Assembly: GCF_905147045.1 (NCBI RefSeq) | Contig: NC_065914.1 | Span: 7,564,001 to 7,628,000 of the forward strand | Reading direction: 5' to 3' | DNA from: Nymphalis io | Lineage: Eukaryota; Arthropoda; Insecta; Lepidoptera; Nymphalidae | Length of the DNA stretch: 64,000 nucleotides | Part shown: positions 9,352 through 23,748 of the stretch, in pieces | Layout of the letters: every line of letters begins with the position of its first letter | How positions within the stretch are numbered: the stretch's first letter is position 1 | Program-made: the position numbers and the translations under genes | The notes under the pieces: model-generated | Seen by the model: only the letters and a program-made list of their open reading frames with translations | Databases searched by the model: none | What the model was told of the DNA's origin: nothing

Positions 9352-12207
9352 TCCTATCGTTTTAACAGCAACACTAAATTCGATTCAGATAAGTTTGTTG
9401 GCCTCTAACTGTATCGGCAGTCAATTTTATAACATTTAAAATTTTCGCGCGCAAATTCGACTTTGCAAAGATGTCAATGTCATTTTGACATACATTTTGG
9501 CGCGCAAAAATCTTTTGACACTAAATTGCAATAATATAATCAAAGATTCGTTTATGACGGGAATTACAAACGAAAAAAAAAAAACAAACGGTATTCGGCA
9601 TTTCTATATAAAAATATGTATGTAATAATTTCCATGTACATAAACTATTTACTTATGTTTAATATAAATTTATACGTTTCAATTAGTTTTTATTCCCGTC
9701 TAAATATATTAGTGAGTGCATTTAACGGAACATATCTGCCATTTGACGTTAGTTATTAATATCGATAAAAGAAAACGACGAGCAATTTATGTCATTATCC
9801 CATTGAGGCATATCAATAAAAATTATATAAAAAAATTTAAATGTAGTATGAACTGATCTGCTACACCTTTTCCAGCCAAAGGAGTAAAGAAAAAAAAACT
9901 TTGACATTTAATTGACGCGATGTCGTTGGTCGACATCTTGAATCTATGTTATTGGATGTAGTAACACGAAATCAAGTTTATATCGGAACATTGGAAGTAA
10001 AATAAAAGTGGGCATGAGAGACAAACGAATTAATTTCGTATAAAACATAACGATACGTTAATCATGAACTATGTTAAGTGCGTAACAGAACTATCGAAAG
10101 CGAATCGGATGGAATATGTCAATCTCAGATTCGCTATCGTGCGTTATACAATAGTAGGGACGAGCCTTCATGAATTAAATATACTAAAAACGCAATTGTC
10201 ATTATTTACTAACGCGTCTGAAATAAAGGTCCGGTCCTTGGTGATAGAAAGTGTTGAATTCGTAATTTAATTCGTTTATTAAACGCCAATACCCAAATGA
10301 ATTATGTTATTGCATTAAAAATAGTCCTTCAAAATAAGTTTACATATATAAACATATAAAGAAGATGACGTCATTTATTTATAATATTTTTAAATATTGA
10401 ATTAAACGTTGATCCATGTAAGTAATAAAATCGTAAATTTTAATCTGTTGTATATATTTAATGAAACTAAATTAAAAAAAAATACGGTTAATAATGGTAT
10501 CGAATATAAAAAACGTGTAAAAGACATACAAACATGAGCTTAACTACTCTATCTGCTTCCAAGCAAGTTTAATCCAGTTCAAACCAGTTACTATTTTTTT
10601 TTTAAACTTTCGTCTATTCACGAGTATTAGTTGCCAGTTTTAATGTAAATATATATAACAACTTTTTAATGATTAATTATTTACTTTGTGATGTTATATA
10701 TTTATGATGAAATAAACGTATATATATTTAAATTTTATATATAGACAATGCAGTATTCCGTTTGAAAATCACCTAACAGTTGCACAGATTATATAATGAT
10801 ATAACCTAAATGAGACAATGCGTTTTATTAATATATAAATTACAAAGTCACATAACATAAAACAAATATTGAGATGTGATTTTGTGTTGAGGGCTGATTT
10901 TTTCCTACGAAATACGAATTTTAAATTAACCAATGGGCGATCACAGACTTATTAAAAAAAAAAACGAAAAAGTCAGCCCCATATTTTTTATCCAAGAATT
11001 TTTATGGAATACAAACATATTCTCTCCATAGTATAAAATTCAATGGATCAATTTAGTCTAGCAACCCCGTTATCGATTTTAAAAATAAGCAATATTTCTT
11101 TTTTTTTTTAAAAAAAAGCTTCATTTCTAGTGTTATATTTCTTAATATTTACAGATGCGTGATTAAAATATAAATTCATATAGTATTATCATGGTCCGTG
11201 TTGCCAGGGTTTCTTGCGTCAGAATCAATACTTGACGAATTGGGAAAAATCCCCGACAAATAGACGTATAGACTACACAAAGTTCCATCGAAAACAATAC
11301 AATATATTCTATTAATAATTTAAAAAAAAAATTAGCGTGTAATTGGGATATTTATTTAACTTTATAACCCAATTAATGTACATTTTCACACAAAAAATAT
11401 TATTAATTTTCCTACTAAAAAAAAGTCTAATGTCGAAGACTCAAAACCTGGCAACACATTGACGGTGTTACCATCTTAAAATAATAAAAGCTTTTTAGTA
11501 TAGCCATTCTTTGCTAAACTAATATCAGAATGACGTATCAATAACAGAGCGGAAAATAAGCAATTTTTTTTTAAATATAAACAATTACAACTTTTGAACA
11601 AACTCACCAAAATATAAACATTCGGTTTAATTACATTACATTTACAAAATTGCTTAACTTCGACTCCTAAAACATACATACACCTAATATAATTACACAT
11701 TCAATATACAATCGACAGAAATTACCTATTTAATGTTTAAAAAAAAAAAAATACATTTAATTTTTTTACATTTTTAAGTTTCTCCTGTTATTCAATAATT
11801 ATGTAAGAATTTCTCATTACTATACCAAAAAAAAAAAAATTAAAAAATGTTGAACGAAAATGTGGTCAACGTCAAAAAAAAAAAAAATTCTTTCCATAAT
11901 CATGGTCACCCGATATTAAACTTTAAATTCAATTACATAGAGTACAAGTCAGTAAATAACTATTATCTACATTTTTTACAAGAGAGACCATAAGAAAAAT
12001 ATAGCATAATAATTCATTTATACAAATATAGAACTATAATAGAACGTAAGAAGCATTATATTTTTCTCATGGCCTCGATGTGAACGCGGGCCGTCGGACG
12101 GATCGATTCGTAGAAATTCGTCATCTTTAGAAAGCTATTTACTTAAAAACTACACGTAATTTTCTATAGAATAAATAAAAATATAAAAAAATTTAATACA
12201 AAAGCAT
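9352..12207. other. intergenic stretch between LINE/SINE cluster and PAT1 3' end
   Basis: AT-rich with many A and T runs. Apart from the inverted-repeat element at 10890-10980 I find no repeat family shared with the rest of the window, and no ORF with coding character. Its right part probably contains PAT1 3' UTR. Confidence 0.45.
10890..10980. mobile_element. small inverted-repeat element (MITE-like)
   Basis: Left end gggctgatttttt (10891-10903) is mirrored by aaaaagtcagcccc (10967-10980), with one mismatch, enclosing about 65 bp. The termini resemble lepidopteran MITE ends that I recall, but no target duplication is evident. Confidence 0.4.
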
Positions 12208-12213
12208 TTTATT
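12208..12213 (-). terminator. candidate poly(A) signal of PAT1
   Basis: AATAAA on the minus strand, about 95 nt past the PAT1 stop codon. Confidence 0.4.
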
Positions 12214-12307
12214 ACCATTCTACTAATCAATAAATTCAACTAATCTTGAAAAAACAATCGACCAATCCGACTAAACCCGTACGTTCGTAACAAAATTTGG
12301 GCCAACA

Positions 12308-15300
12308 TCAACACAAATGTTTGACCAATTGCTCGGACACGTCAGTCTTCGTCAAATCAAAGTCGGCAGCCTTACCTCGCTGTAAGATCTCTATTGTCGA
12401 CCTGGATTCCAGCTGCTTGATGTGGTGCATGACCTTCGCTTCGGGGAGGGGGTGGAAGGATTTCGCTACGATCAGGGTCGTATTCTTTAGCGCTCTCGCT
12501 AAAGTCTTGAGGAATTTGTACCACTGTCGCTCGTTGGCGGTCGCTTCGGGCGTGTTCACGAGGACAATGGCTCGCTCCATCAATGCGCAGACGCAGCTTA
12601 GAGTTAGCTGAAAGTTACATTAGTAAAGAATATCGAGGTCAAAAAAACAATTCCGCCCTCACTAATATAGTAGATGCGGTAGTGAGTTTGTTTATTTCTT
12701 TGTTACGCTTTTACGTATTAACTACACAACCGGTCACCATTAAATTTTGATTGCACATTGTCAGGGGTACAGAAAAAAGACAGGCTACCTTACACCTAAA
12801 CCCCCCCCCCCAATGTCACTCAACTTATTATTAGCATTAGGAGTAATAAGGGTTCAACTTGACAATATATTATAACAAAAGTTAAATTGACATGTAGACT
12901 TACAGAAGTAGTCAACACATGAGGGGTTCTCGCTGGATCCAAGGCCTCGGAGAGGAAGCTGCAGGATTCTATAACCGCAGACCATCCTGACGTACTCTGA
13001 ATGTAACTGTAAAAGGTTTTTAATTATAATACTTTTTTTTTTCTACAAAGTAAGCAGACTGGCATAAGCAGTGGCACCGCTGCGGTCACCGCTGCTCATC
13101 CCATCCCTTAGAATGTCAATGCGCCACTGACCCGTGCCCATCAAACCGAAACAATACTATTTATTAGGTACCTAACTGAACGGGCTTAAAAATTAGTGTG
13201 CATATGAACGAAATATCACTTTTATTCTTTTATACTTCTTAAAAGGCATCTGCCGCGTCACGAGACGTCAGGCCGTCAAGGGATGTCTCACTAGCATCAT
13301 GTCGCATCGCCGTGCGATATGATAGGTACGAGGTGGCTCTTCAAAAGAGCCGCAAGTAGCCTGGAGCGAACGGGTATAGTGGTAGGGCGCACCGGCGGTA
13401 GTGGTAGGCGAGCGCGGCCAGCCCGCCGTCGTCGCGGCGCGCGGCGTGCGGCAGCGCCCGCAGCACGCGCGCCCACAGCTGGCGCAGCCGCGCGTGCGGC
13501 ACCGGCGCGCGCCGCAGGAAGCGCACCACCAGCGACTGCGGACAAATATTTCCAGCTGTTTAGTAGTCGATTATCATTAGTCTTAAACGACTCTATATAA
13601 ATATTGATAAATAAATCTGTTTCTCTGTTTGTATTGTATGCGCACGCGCATCGTTGACCCGATTGAGCTGAAACTTAGTAGTTGCTATTGAAACTACTGA
13701 GTGAAGTTTTCTAGGATAGTACTATCGATGTCCAAATAAGTATACACAGTGCGACCTCGATATAACAAATCGGAAGGGAACGATTAAATATTCGTTATAT
13801 CGAGTAATTCGTTGAGCTGAGGTTTGTTATGTTGAGGTTAGGTCGGTCTAAAATTCGTTATAAAGAGGTAAAAAAAAATATGTTTTTTTCGCCTCAACAT
13901 TCCATAATTATTAGATTAAGAGTCATACATTGGTGGGAACTTTAATAAAAAAAAGGGAAAAATAAAGGTTTTGGGTTGACAGAATTCGTTAATTAGAGGT
14001 ATATATACTTTTTCTTGGTAGTTGAAAATTCGTTATAAAGAGGTTGTTCGCAAAAAATGTTCGTAATGTAAAGGGATATTTTACATTGACTCTTATGAAC
14101 AATTCAAGGGGATTACGAAGAATTTGTTAAATCGAGGAAGTCGTTATATTGAGGTACGTCGTATTAAGGTTGCATTGTAGTAACCATAATCATATGAAAA
14201 AATTATCAACAAAAAATTTAAATAAGCGATGTAATGCCAGGCATTAGCCAACTGATCCCATTCAAATAACACCTCGGCCTAGATCCCAGCCTAAGACTCA
14301 CCCTGCCTTTCCTGACAGTCAACATCTGCGGCAATCGGTCACTGTGCAAAAGTCCCGAGAACATCTTGTTCAGAAGTTCATCCTTGTCTTCGTCTAGGAG
14401 ATTCTTGATCGGTGCTGGTTTCTGACATAACGCCAAATTAACTACCTATAAAAATACATTATTATATGTTATACATTACACTAGTGGTCACTCAATGGTC
14501 GAAATTGAACCGTAAGCATTATTGAAACTTTGAGGAAAACATCATATTATTCAAACATTGTTCACAAGTCCCAAATTAAGGGAATCCCCAAACATTATTG
14601 TTCATTCCATTTTTAAAAAATGAAGATTGTATATTGGTAACACTTACCTGTCTCTTGTCTATACATTCATTTTTGGGGCTCTCTTGTTTGGGTCTCCTCT
14701 GAACAGATTCTATATTCTTCAGGAATAGATTAGAATCTTCTTCCTGTTCAATCTCCGCTTCCTTCTGAGCCAGTTCTAACTGCTTCTGTTTTTCTTCTCT
14801 TTCCTGTAATAAATAAAATTGAATTACATGTATTTGTCATTGTATTATATATAACTTATGTAAAAAACAAAGATAAACGACTTTGACCTTCGATTGACAT
14901 CCTTGGACGAGATCTAAATACATAATAATCTGTGCTATTTATCGTGGAATCGTGAAAAAAATTGCATTTTGAATGTCGGCGAAGTTGCTATATATGTATA
15001 GCCAACTCGCTATTGTCTGTTGAAAATGCATTACCAAAGTCAGTTAGGATGACATTAGTGAGACACTGTATGACTTAAGTGAGCTAGTGTAACTTCATAC
15101 ACGAGGGACATAACATCGTAGTTGGTGCCCAAGGTTGATGGCGCGTTGGTGATGTAAGGAATGCTTAATATTCCTTACAGCGCCAATTCCTATGGGTGGT
15201 GACAACTTACTCTAAGGAGGCTCGTTTGCCAAGTTACCTACCTATTTTATAAACAAAACATTATGTTGAAATACTATAACTTACTTTCAATATAAGCGCA

Positions 15301-18300
15301 TTCGAAATAGCCAGTGGGTCGTTCAGCTCTTCAAGTCTTAGCAGTATGAGATATAACGCTTCTATATCCAGTAAGAGTTGCTTCGTTCTACGGACTTCGC
15401 GTGGCACCTGCAACAATATTAACTGTGAGTCACAAACGGTCAGACGTTTTGTCTTTGTAAATTTTTTCACAAAAATGTTATATCCTATTAAATTATTTTA
15501 ATTTACATAATAACCTATAATAATTATTATAAAATATTCCTGTGTGTAATAACTAAAAAGTATGCAGTACCCACCCAAATGGGCCTGGCCCAAGGCTTTA
15601 ACAGTATTTAGAAAAAATTCTACCAAATGTAAATATTTCCATCAAGCAACAAACCTGAGGTTTTAAATAAACTCTAAACATCCGCTTTAGTAGAGGAGAC
15701 TTTTTGCCCAGCATTGGGTTACCAGCCATAACTTATTTGAGTAAGAATCAAGTATCAAATACATACCTCAGCGGGATTTGTGGTGCTGGCTACACTCGGA
15801 GCCCGGGATTGTCTCCCGGAAGCCGGTTCCGCGACCACTTCCACGTCGATTATCTTCCTAGGCGCCGTCACGCTACCACACTGTAATATAAAATCGATGC
15901 AATTAAAACAAAATCTTGAAATTTATTTTTCGATATCACTATATATATATATGTATACGTCCTATGTACTTTATATACTTATTACTTATATGCACATACC
16001 TAATATATTGCATACAACCTTTTTTTTATATTTTTAGAGAAAGTAGAAATTTTAAGGCTTAACCAGACAAATCGATGAATAGTCGATGATAAAATGAATC
16101 AGAACTACGTACTTCTATCAATGGTTTAGTAATTAAAAAGTAATTCAAAGTACAAATATTTTATGTTTGCCGTTCCGAAATCACAATAATGGAGTTGAAT
16201 TGAGCGATGACGCAATAAGGTATAGTGTTAAACTTGCAGGTAAGATACGAAAACAACCGGAATTCAAAAGACCTAAAAGCAATAACATAATGCCGTTTTA
16301 GTCAAACATTAATTATTTTCAAACATTATTCCTGTAACTATTTTAATATGTAATACATTCCGTATTCACGATTTTTTAATGTCATTTTTCTATGAAACAA
16401 TTTTTTTCTAACTCCCAATCATTGAGTTCAATTTTTAAGTGGAGCGGGGTGGTAGGTAGACGTGGTGGGCTACCTGCAGCTTCCCGAGCGAGTTCTCGAA
16501 CTGCGTGGGCACGTATGCGCGCGGAGCGTCGTCGCTCGTGGAGTTGTGTCGGTGCGAGTTGTGGCGCTCGCGCGGGCGGTGCGTCTCGCTCTCCTGCTTC
16601 ACCGCTGTGGACACGTTGTACGTATAGTTAGGAGATTCCGAGATACCTAACATTATAATAATTATTATTATTATTAGCTCGCAATTACTTGCTGGACAGA
16701 AATATAAAGTAATTAATGCATTATTAGCTCGACTTGTGTTTTGTTGAATGTTTTCAAATGTGTTTTGGATTCTTAGGAATAATTGAGTGAATTATTTACA
16801 CCAATTTGTATGTTTTGGTGTTCTATTTTTAAAAAGACCAATTCGAGGTTTTTTTTAATTATATATTATATTATAAAATATATATTATATAATCCTCAAA
16901 AATTGTAAATTTTAAATAATTAATTTTAAAAAATTAATTGGAATAAGCTCCAAACCTTCTACTCAAAAGGGAGAGGAGGCCTTAGCCCAGCAGTGGGACA
17001 TTAGTGTACTGTAAACAATTAAACTCTACTCTAGGGACCTGCGACTAAACAAACTTCAAAATATTATTAAAAATAATCCTTTAAGTAAATATTACTATGT
17101 ATATTTAATATGATTTTAAATAGAAAAACAACCTTACCTCCACTATAGAATGGATGATTCTGCTGATTGGCCTTGTGAGCTTCCTTTATACCTTCCTTTT
17201 CTTTGTTAGCTTGCCTCTCTAGAAATACCTGGAAAAATAACATATTAATATAGATGAATTACTTTCGACTGCCTTTTTTATAGTATAAGTAGGCGGACGA
17301 GCATATTAGCCACCTGATGGTAAGTGGTCACCAATGAAAATAGACAAAGGCATTGTAAGAAATGTTTACCATCGCTTACATAGCCAATGCGCCACCAACC
17401 TTGGGAACTAAGATTTTATGTCCCTTGTGCCTGTAATTACACCGGCTCACTCACCCTTCAAACCGGAACACAACAATACCAAGTACTGCTGTTTTGCGGT
17501 AGAATATCTGATGAGTGAGTGGTACTTACACAGACGAGCTTTCACAAAGCCCTACCACCAGTAAAAACTACCGCCTGTTGTACCTAATGGCTATCTTATA
17601 TAAAGCGGATCTTGATATTATTGGTATTTCCTGTCATTTAATTCTTTCTTACAACCAGAAATGTTAAGGCGGATGTGTCGACTATTCCATAGCTCAAACA
17701 ACAAGCAAACCTAACTTACTATAATATGTCTTGCAAAATTAACTAAACACAAATGGCTGTCATGACCAAATAACTAAAGATACAGCATTACAATGACAAC
17801 ACCCTTATCACTATAATGACCACCGACCCAACAAATTATTATTTACATACAGTAACAGCCTGTTAATGTCCCACTGCTGGGCTAAGGCCTCCTCTCCCTT
17901 TTTGAGGAGTAGGTTTGGAGCTTATTCCACGACGCTGCTCCAATATGGGTTGGTAGAATACATATGTGGCATAGTTTCAATAAAATTAGACACATGCAGG
18001 TTTCCTCACGATGTTTTCCTTCCCCGTCAAGCACGAGATGAATTATAAACACAAATTAAGCACATGAAAATTCAGTGGTGCTTGCCCGAGTTTGAACCCA
18101 CGATCATGGGTTAAGATTCACGCGTTTTAACCACTAGGCCAACTTGACTTTATTTACATACGTACGTATAATTATTTTGTTTACAAAAAAACACATTTCA
18201 AAGTTTTTCGTGACACTAGGGTAGGTACCACTTCTACAGATATTCTCTACCAACAATATATAAATATTTAGTGTTGTTGTATTTCAGTTTGAAGGGTGAA

Positions 18301-21300
18301 GTGAGCCTTCACTTCTCACATCACCAATGTCTATGGGCAGTGGTGACCATTTACCATCAGGTGACATATATAACAGTCCACGTTACTATTACATAAAAAA
18401 AGTAACAAAAACTTACCGTATAATAAAAATCGTGTATATAGGGGGTTCCTGTGTTCAATTGCAGCATTTGTATATTTATGAGCCATTGTTTCTCCCTTTG
18501 CGTCATGAGACCGGCATACTCATCCGTGTCACTAGCACTATCATCGCTATTTGAATGTCTGAAAGAGACAAGTATATATGTTATGTATAATAATAATAAT
18601 GTTCTCCAGACCGATTTCGGACACGGCCAATCTCAAGAGAGATTAGCCAACTACGCAGGAGATATTATAGTGCGCAAGTGTGTGCGCAAACACAGGCGCA
18701 CTCTCTATTCCCTAACTCTCATAATCCGATGGGACGGCAGTCCGATACGACCGGAAAGAGTTCAGGTGCAGGACTAACGGCTTTACGTGCTTTCCGAGGC
18801 ACGGGAGTGAACACACTTCCAACTTCCAGACTCCGGGCTGCTACTGAGAATTTTGAGAAGAGAGACCTGGGAATTGAACCCAGGACCTCCGCGTCTGGAC
18901 CCTTACATCAAGCCACTAGACCAACGAGGCTTTTGTCAACGAGGCAACGAGGTGATTTCTACATATCTTTGTATCTATAATTATTACATAATTATAGATT
19001 TTTTATCGCATTTCCTCCTCCCCCTTAAAGTTGAATTTTTTTTCAAATTTCAGCTTTCTCAACAAGTAGTTTTGGCTGTACGTTGATAGTCAGTCTTGAC
19101 AAACAATTTTATAAGCAAAGATCAATTTCATACATTACTAACTAGCCCATACTAACTTCGTATGGTTGAAAAAAAAATTTTGAAAATAAAGAAATTTATC
19201 ATCAAAACCAGTACAGCCGATAAGGACCTCTTCAACAGTGACATACACACTTATTAAAGATATATATATATATATGTACATATATAAAAATTTGCTCCGT
19301 AACCGTAACAGCCTGTGAATGTCCCACTGCTGGGCTAAAGGCCTCCTCTCCATTTTGAGGTGAAGGTTTGGAGCTTATTCCACCACGCTGCTCCAATGCG
19401 GGTTGGTGGAATACACATGTGGCAGAACTTCAAAAAAAATTTGCTCACCTATTAGCATTATTAAAAGTGCCATTCTGTCGATTGAACATCATATTATGGT
19501 TGTTCATGACTTGATTGTTGAACAGGTTCCGGTTATTCAACATTGGGTGATGGCTCGCATTATGATAACTATTGTTGAATTGAAGCATCGGATGTGTATT
19601 CTGTATTATTTGAACCATATTTTGTGACGTCAAGTTTTTGGAGTTGTTATACACACGAGTTTTCAACTTCGGTTGATTTTGAACCATATTCGGGACATTT
19701 TGAACCGACTTCTGAATTTTGTTCTGCGGTGATTGTGATATTTGAGTGGATTTGATCGTTTGGTTCAATTGTTGGGGTTTATTCATCTGGTTCATGATCA
19801 TATTGGATTGTGATATTGGCTGGTCGTTTTTTGGAATTGATGGTCCCTGTAAGAAGTTATTATTATGGATTTAGAAAATATGTATAAAATTTTTGTAATA
19901 ACTCGATATGACCATGTTGTACCACAAACAGAACTTAAAAATAACTATAATATGTCATGCAAAATAGACTAGATGAAATCAAGTCAAGATTCCATTACAT
20001 CTTACATATAAATAAACCTTTCACATTCCACAACCCTACTAAAAAACCGTAGTCGATGGTAGCTTGAATCGCTTGCTTAAAAGAATTATGTAAATATTTT
20101 TTAGTTCAGTAAAAATATTATTCATAATCATAAATAAAAGTAATAACATATTTGTATGTAACAGTACAGTAACAGGCTGTTAATGTCCCACTGCTGGGCT
20201 AAGGCCTCCTCTCCCTTTTGAGGAGAAGGTTTGGAGCTTATTCCTCCACACTGCTCCAATGCGGATTGGTAGAATACACATGTGGCAGAATTTTAATGAA
20301 ATTAGACACATGCAGGTTTCCTCACGATGTTTTTCCTTCACAGTCAAGCACAAGATGAATTATAAACACAAATTAAGCACATGAAAATTCAGCGGTGCTT
20401 GCCCGGGTTTGAACCCACGATCATAGGTTAAGATTCACGCGTTCTAACCACTTGGCTATCTCGGCTTTTTTGTATGTAGTCTATCGTAAATATTTTTAAA
20501 GTTAATTATAAAGGAGAGAATATATAACATTTTATTTGAGTAAGTCGTACTTACACGAAATGTCGGATTGAATTGATTCATACTGGGGCTAAAATTTTGC
20601 CTAGGCATGCCTATACCAGGGGGCGGCGCCATCATCCTGGGTTGCCCCATCATATGCGGAAATTGATTCATATTAAATTGATTACCGTTTGGCATCATCT
20701 GATTTTGTCCCATTTGATTCATATTTTGCCCCATTTGGTTGTTTTGTCCCATTTTATTCATATTTTGGCCCATTTGATTCATATTTTGACCCATTTGATT
20801 CATATTTTGCCCCATCTGATTCATATTAGGGGGCATCTGGTTCACATTTTGCACCATTTGGTTCATATTTTGACCTATCTGGTTCATACCTGGTGCCATC
20901 TGATTGGGCATCATTTGATTGTTTTGGTGATGGACATTCATGTTTTGCATCTGATTCATCATACCTTGTCCCATTTGATTATTTTGAAACTGATTTATTT
21001 GATTTGAATTTTGCATGAATTGGTTGACACTGTGTCCCATTTGGTTCATATTTTGTCCAAGAGGATTCATGCTTTGACCAAGCTGGTTAACATTGTGCCC
21101 TATTTGATTCATATTTTGTCCCATTTGGTTAACGTTTTGTCCCATTTGGTTAACATTTTGTCCCATTTGGTTAACATTTTGTCCCATTTGATTCATGTTT
21201 GGAGTCATGTGATTCATCATTTGATTTTGATTAATTTGAGAATTATGCCCGATTATCTTATTCAATGGTTGGTTCATTTGGTTCATATTATGAGCCATTG

Positions 21301-23716
21301 ATTGCTGTGGGGCAAATGGTAGAGGTACAGGTGCTTGAAGTCCTGGCGGCCTTTGAAGGATGACCGGTGGAAATCTTGGCTACAAAGAGAATAAATCAGA
21401 ATAAATACTTAACACAATGGTTTTTATTGCTGTTATTAAAAATATACCGAAACGTTAAAATACCTATTCGACACAGAGAAATATTTGTACAAAGCGAGAA
21501 CTTTACCTTAAAAAATTGCAACGATAAAATGACATCACAATTTATCGCGTGATCAACAGTGGGTGTTTATTTAATAGAATAGGAAGGCGGACGAGCATAT
21601 GGGCCACCTGATAGTGAGTGGTCACCAACGCCCGTAGACATTGGCATTGTAAGAAATGTTAACCATCGCTTACATCGCCAATGCGCCACCAACCTTGGGA
21701 ACTAAGATGTTATGACCCTTGTGCCTGTAATTACACTGGCTGACTTACCCTTCACACCGGAACACAACAATACCAAGTACTGCTGTTTTGCGGTAGAATA
21801 TCTAATGAGCGGGTGGTACCTACCCAGACGGGCTTGCACAAAGCTCTACCACCAATATAGTTATATATTTAATAATTTAGACGAAAGCTCATTTCAAAAT
21901 CGCTTCTCTAGCATCTGGTCTTATCATAAAAATCTCAAACAAACCTGGAAATAGTTCTGTGAGTAGTTTTGCGGCGCTTGATTTTGGCGCAGCTGTCGCT
22001 CCAACTCCTCGACCGTGCACACATTTTTAAGAGCAGGCCCCGGCTGTGGATTTTTTTATTATAAGCAATTTATATCTTATGTATTGTATAGTCTTGAGTT
22101 TTACCGTCCAGAAATTCTGAGTAAGAACCAGGAGTTGAGATATTTGTAAAAAAAACTAAGAGAAATAACTGTCTAAGCGCAGGACAAACAGCTTTACCAG
22201 CTTTCCGAGGCACATAAACTACCTTTCAAACTTCTGGCTGCTACTGAGAATTTCTTGAAAAAAAACTTAATAACTCCCAAATCGACGTTTGAACAAAGGT
22301 CTCCGGTATTTATTATGCAATAAAAGAACTAATAAAAACAATATTTTGTATTGACATCAATTAAAAATAAATAGTGGCCAGGAATGCTTCTTTCTGGACA
22401 CCATAAGTAAACCACTGTAGCCACCTGCTGGACAAACGAGGCAAACAAAGGTACATACCGTTGGCGCAGGGAAAGAAAGGTCATGTCGCCACACACTGGA
22501 GCCGAGGCTTCGAGTCTGAGGCGCATCCGTTTCATCCAACACTAGCTGAGACAAGGACGCTTCTGTAATAAAAACACAATATATATTATATACAATATAT
22601 ACCATACACAATAGCATCTTTATTTTTTTATTTTTTTTATAGAATAGGAAGGTGGACGAACATATGGACCACCTGATGGTAAGTGGTCACCAACGCCCAT
22701 AGACATTGGTATTATAAGAAATGTTAACCATCGCTTACATCACCAAAGAGCCACCAACCTTGGGAACTAAGATGTTTTGTCCCTTGTGCCTGTAATTACA
22801 CTGGTTCACTCACCCTTCAAACTGGAACACAACAATACCAAGTACTGCTGTTTTGCGTTAGAATATCTGATAAGTGGGTGGTACCTACCCAGACGAGCTT
22901 GCACAAAGCTCTACCACCAGAGAAATTATTATATATTATTATTTATTGAATACCTATTGCACAACATAAAAATAACATAAGAGTAATAGGAAAGAATCAC
23001 ACAAAAATGGTCTTATCGCTTATAGTGATCTCTCACAGACAACCTTTGGTGAAAGAAGTTTTGTAAGAGAACAGATAAGTGCATATGAATATAAAATGGA
23101 GATACTAAATATTTTATGAGAATAATTAGAGTATAACAATAAACTACACATGTAGATATCCCAATAAAACACATATAATACATATATATGGTATATAATT
23201 ATAGAGTATTAATTATATAATTGGTATATAATTATAGAGTATTAAGCCGAGATGGCCCAGTGGTAAGAACATGTGAATCTTAACCGATGATCGTGGGTTC
23301 AAACCCGGGCAAGCACCACTGAATTTTCATGTGCTTAATTTGTCATTATAATTCATCTCGTGCTTTACGGTGAAGGAAAACATCGTGAGGAAACCTGCAT
23401 GTGTCAAATTTCATTGAAATTCTGCCACATGTGTATTCCACCAACCCGCATTGGAGCAGCGAGGTGGAATAAGCTCCAAACCTTCTCCTCAAAAAGAGGA
23501 GAGGAGGCCTTTAGCCCAGCAGTGGGACATTCACAGGCTGTTACATCATACATCAATTATATATATATGTATGTTTTTATGTATGTATCTATGAAATAGT
23601 ATGTAGTTTATTATTATCTATATATATATAGATATATATATATATCTATGTATATATATATATATATATCTATATATATATATGTATATATATATATATG
23701 TATATATATATCTATG

Positions 23717-23748
<32 letters not shown>

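Noticed and set aside
10064..10270. 68-codon plus-strand frame
   Set aside because: No domain, no splice context and AT-rich composition like its surroundings.
13297..13600. Alanine/arginine-rich frames on both strands
   Set aside because: They are shadows produced by the GC-rich PAT1 exon 15; the supported frame is the minus-strand 13535-13393.
20573..21301. Plus-strand frames rich in HLIHILPHLVH
   Set aside because: Antisense reading of the PAT1 heptad repeats; the minus frame fits the PAT1 exon with proper splice sites.
23246..23330. tRNA gene suggested by 'ggttcaaacccgggcaagca' and the clover-like head
   Set aside because: The head continues into the Metulj SINE body and tail and recurs in over ten places; it is a SINE promoter region, not a functional tRNA.
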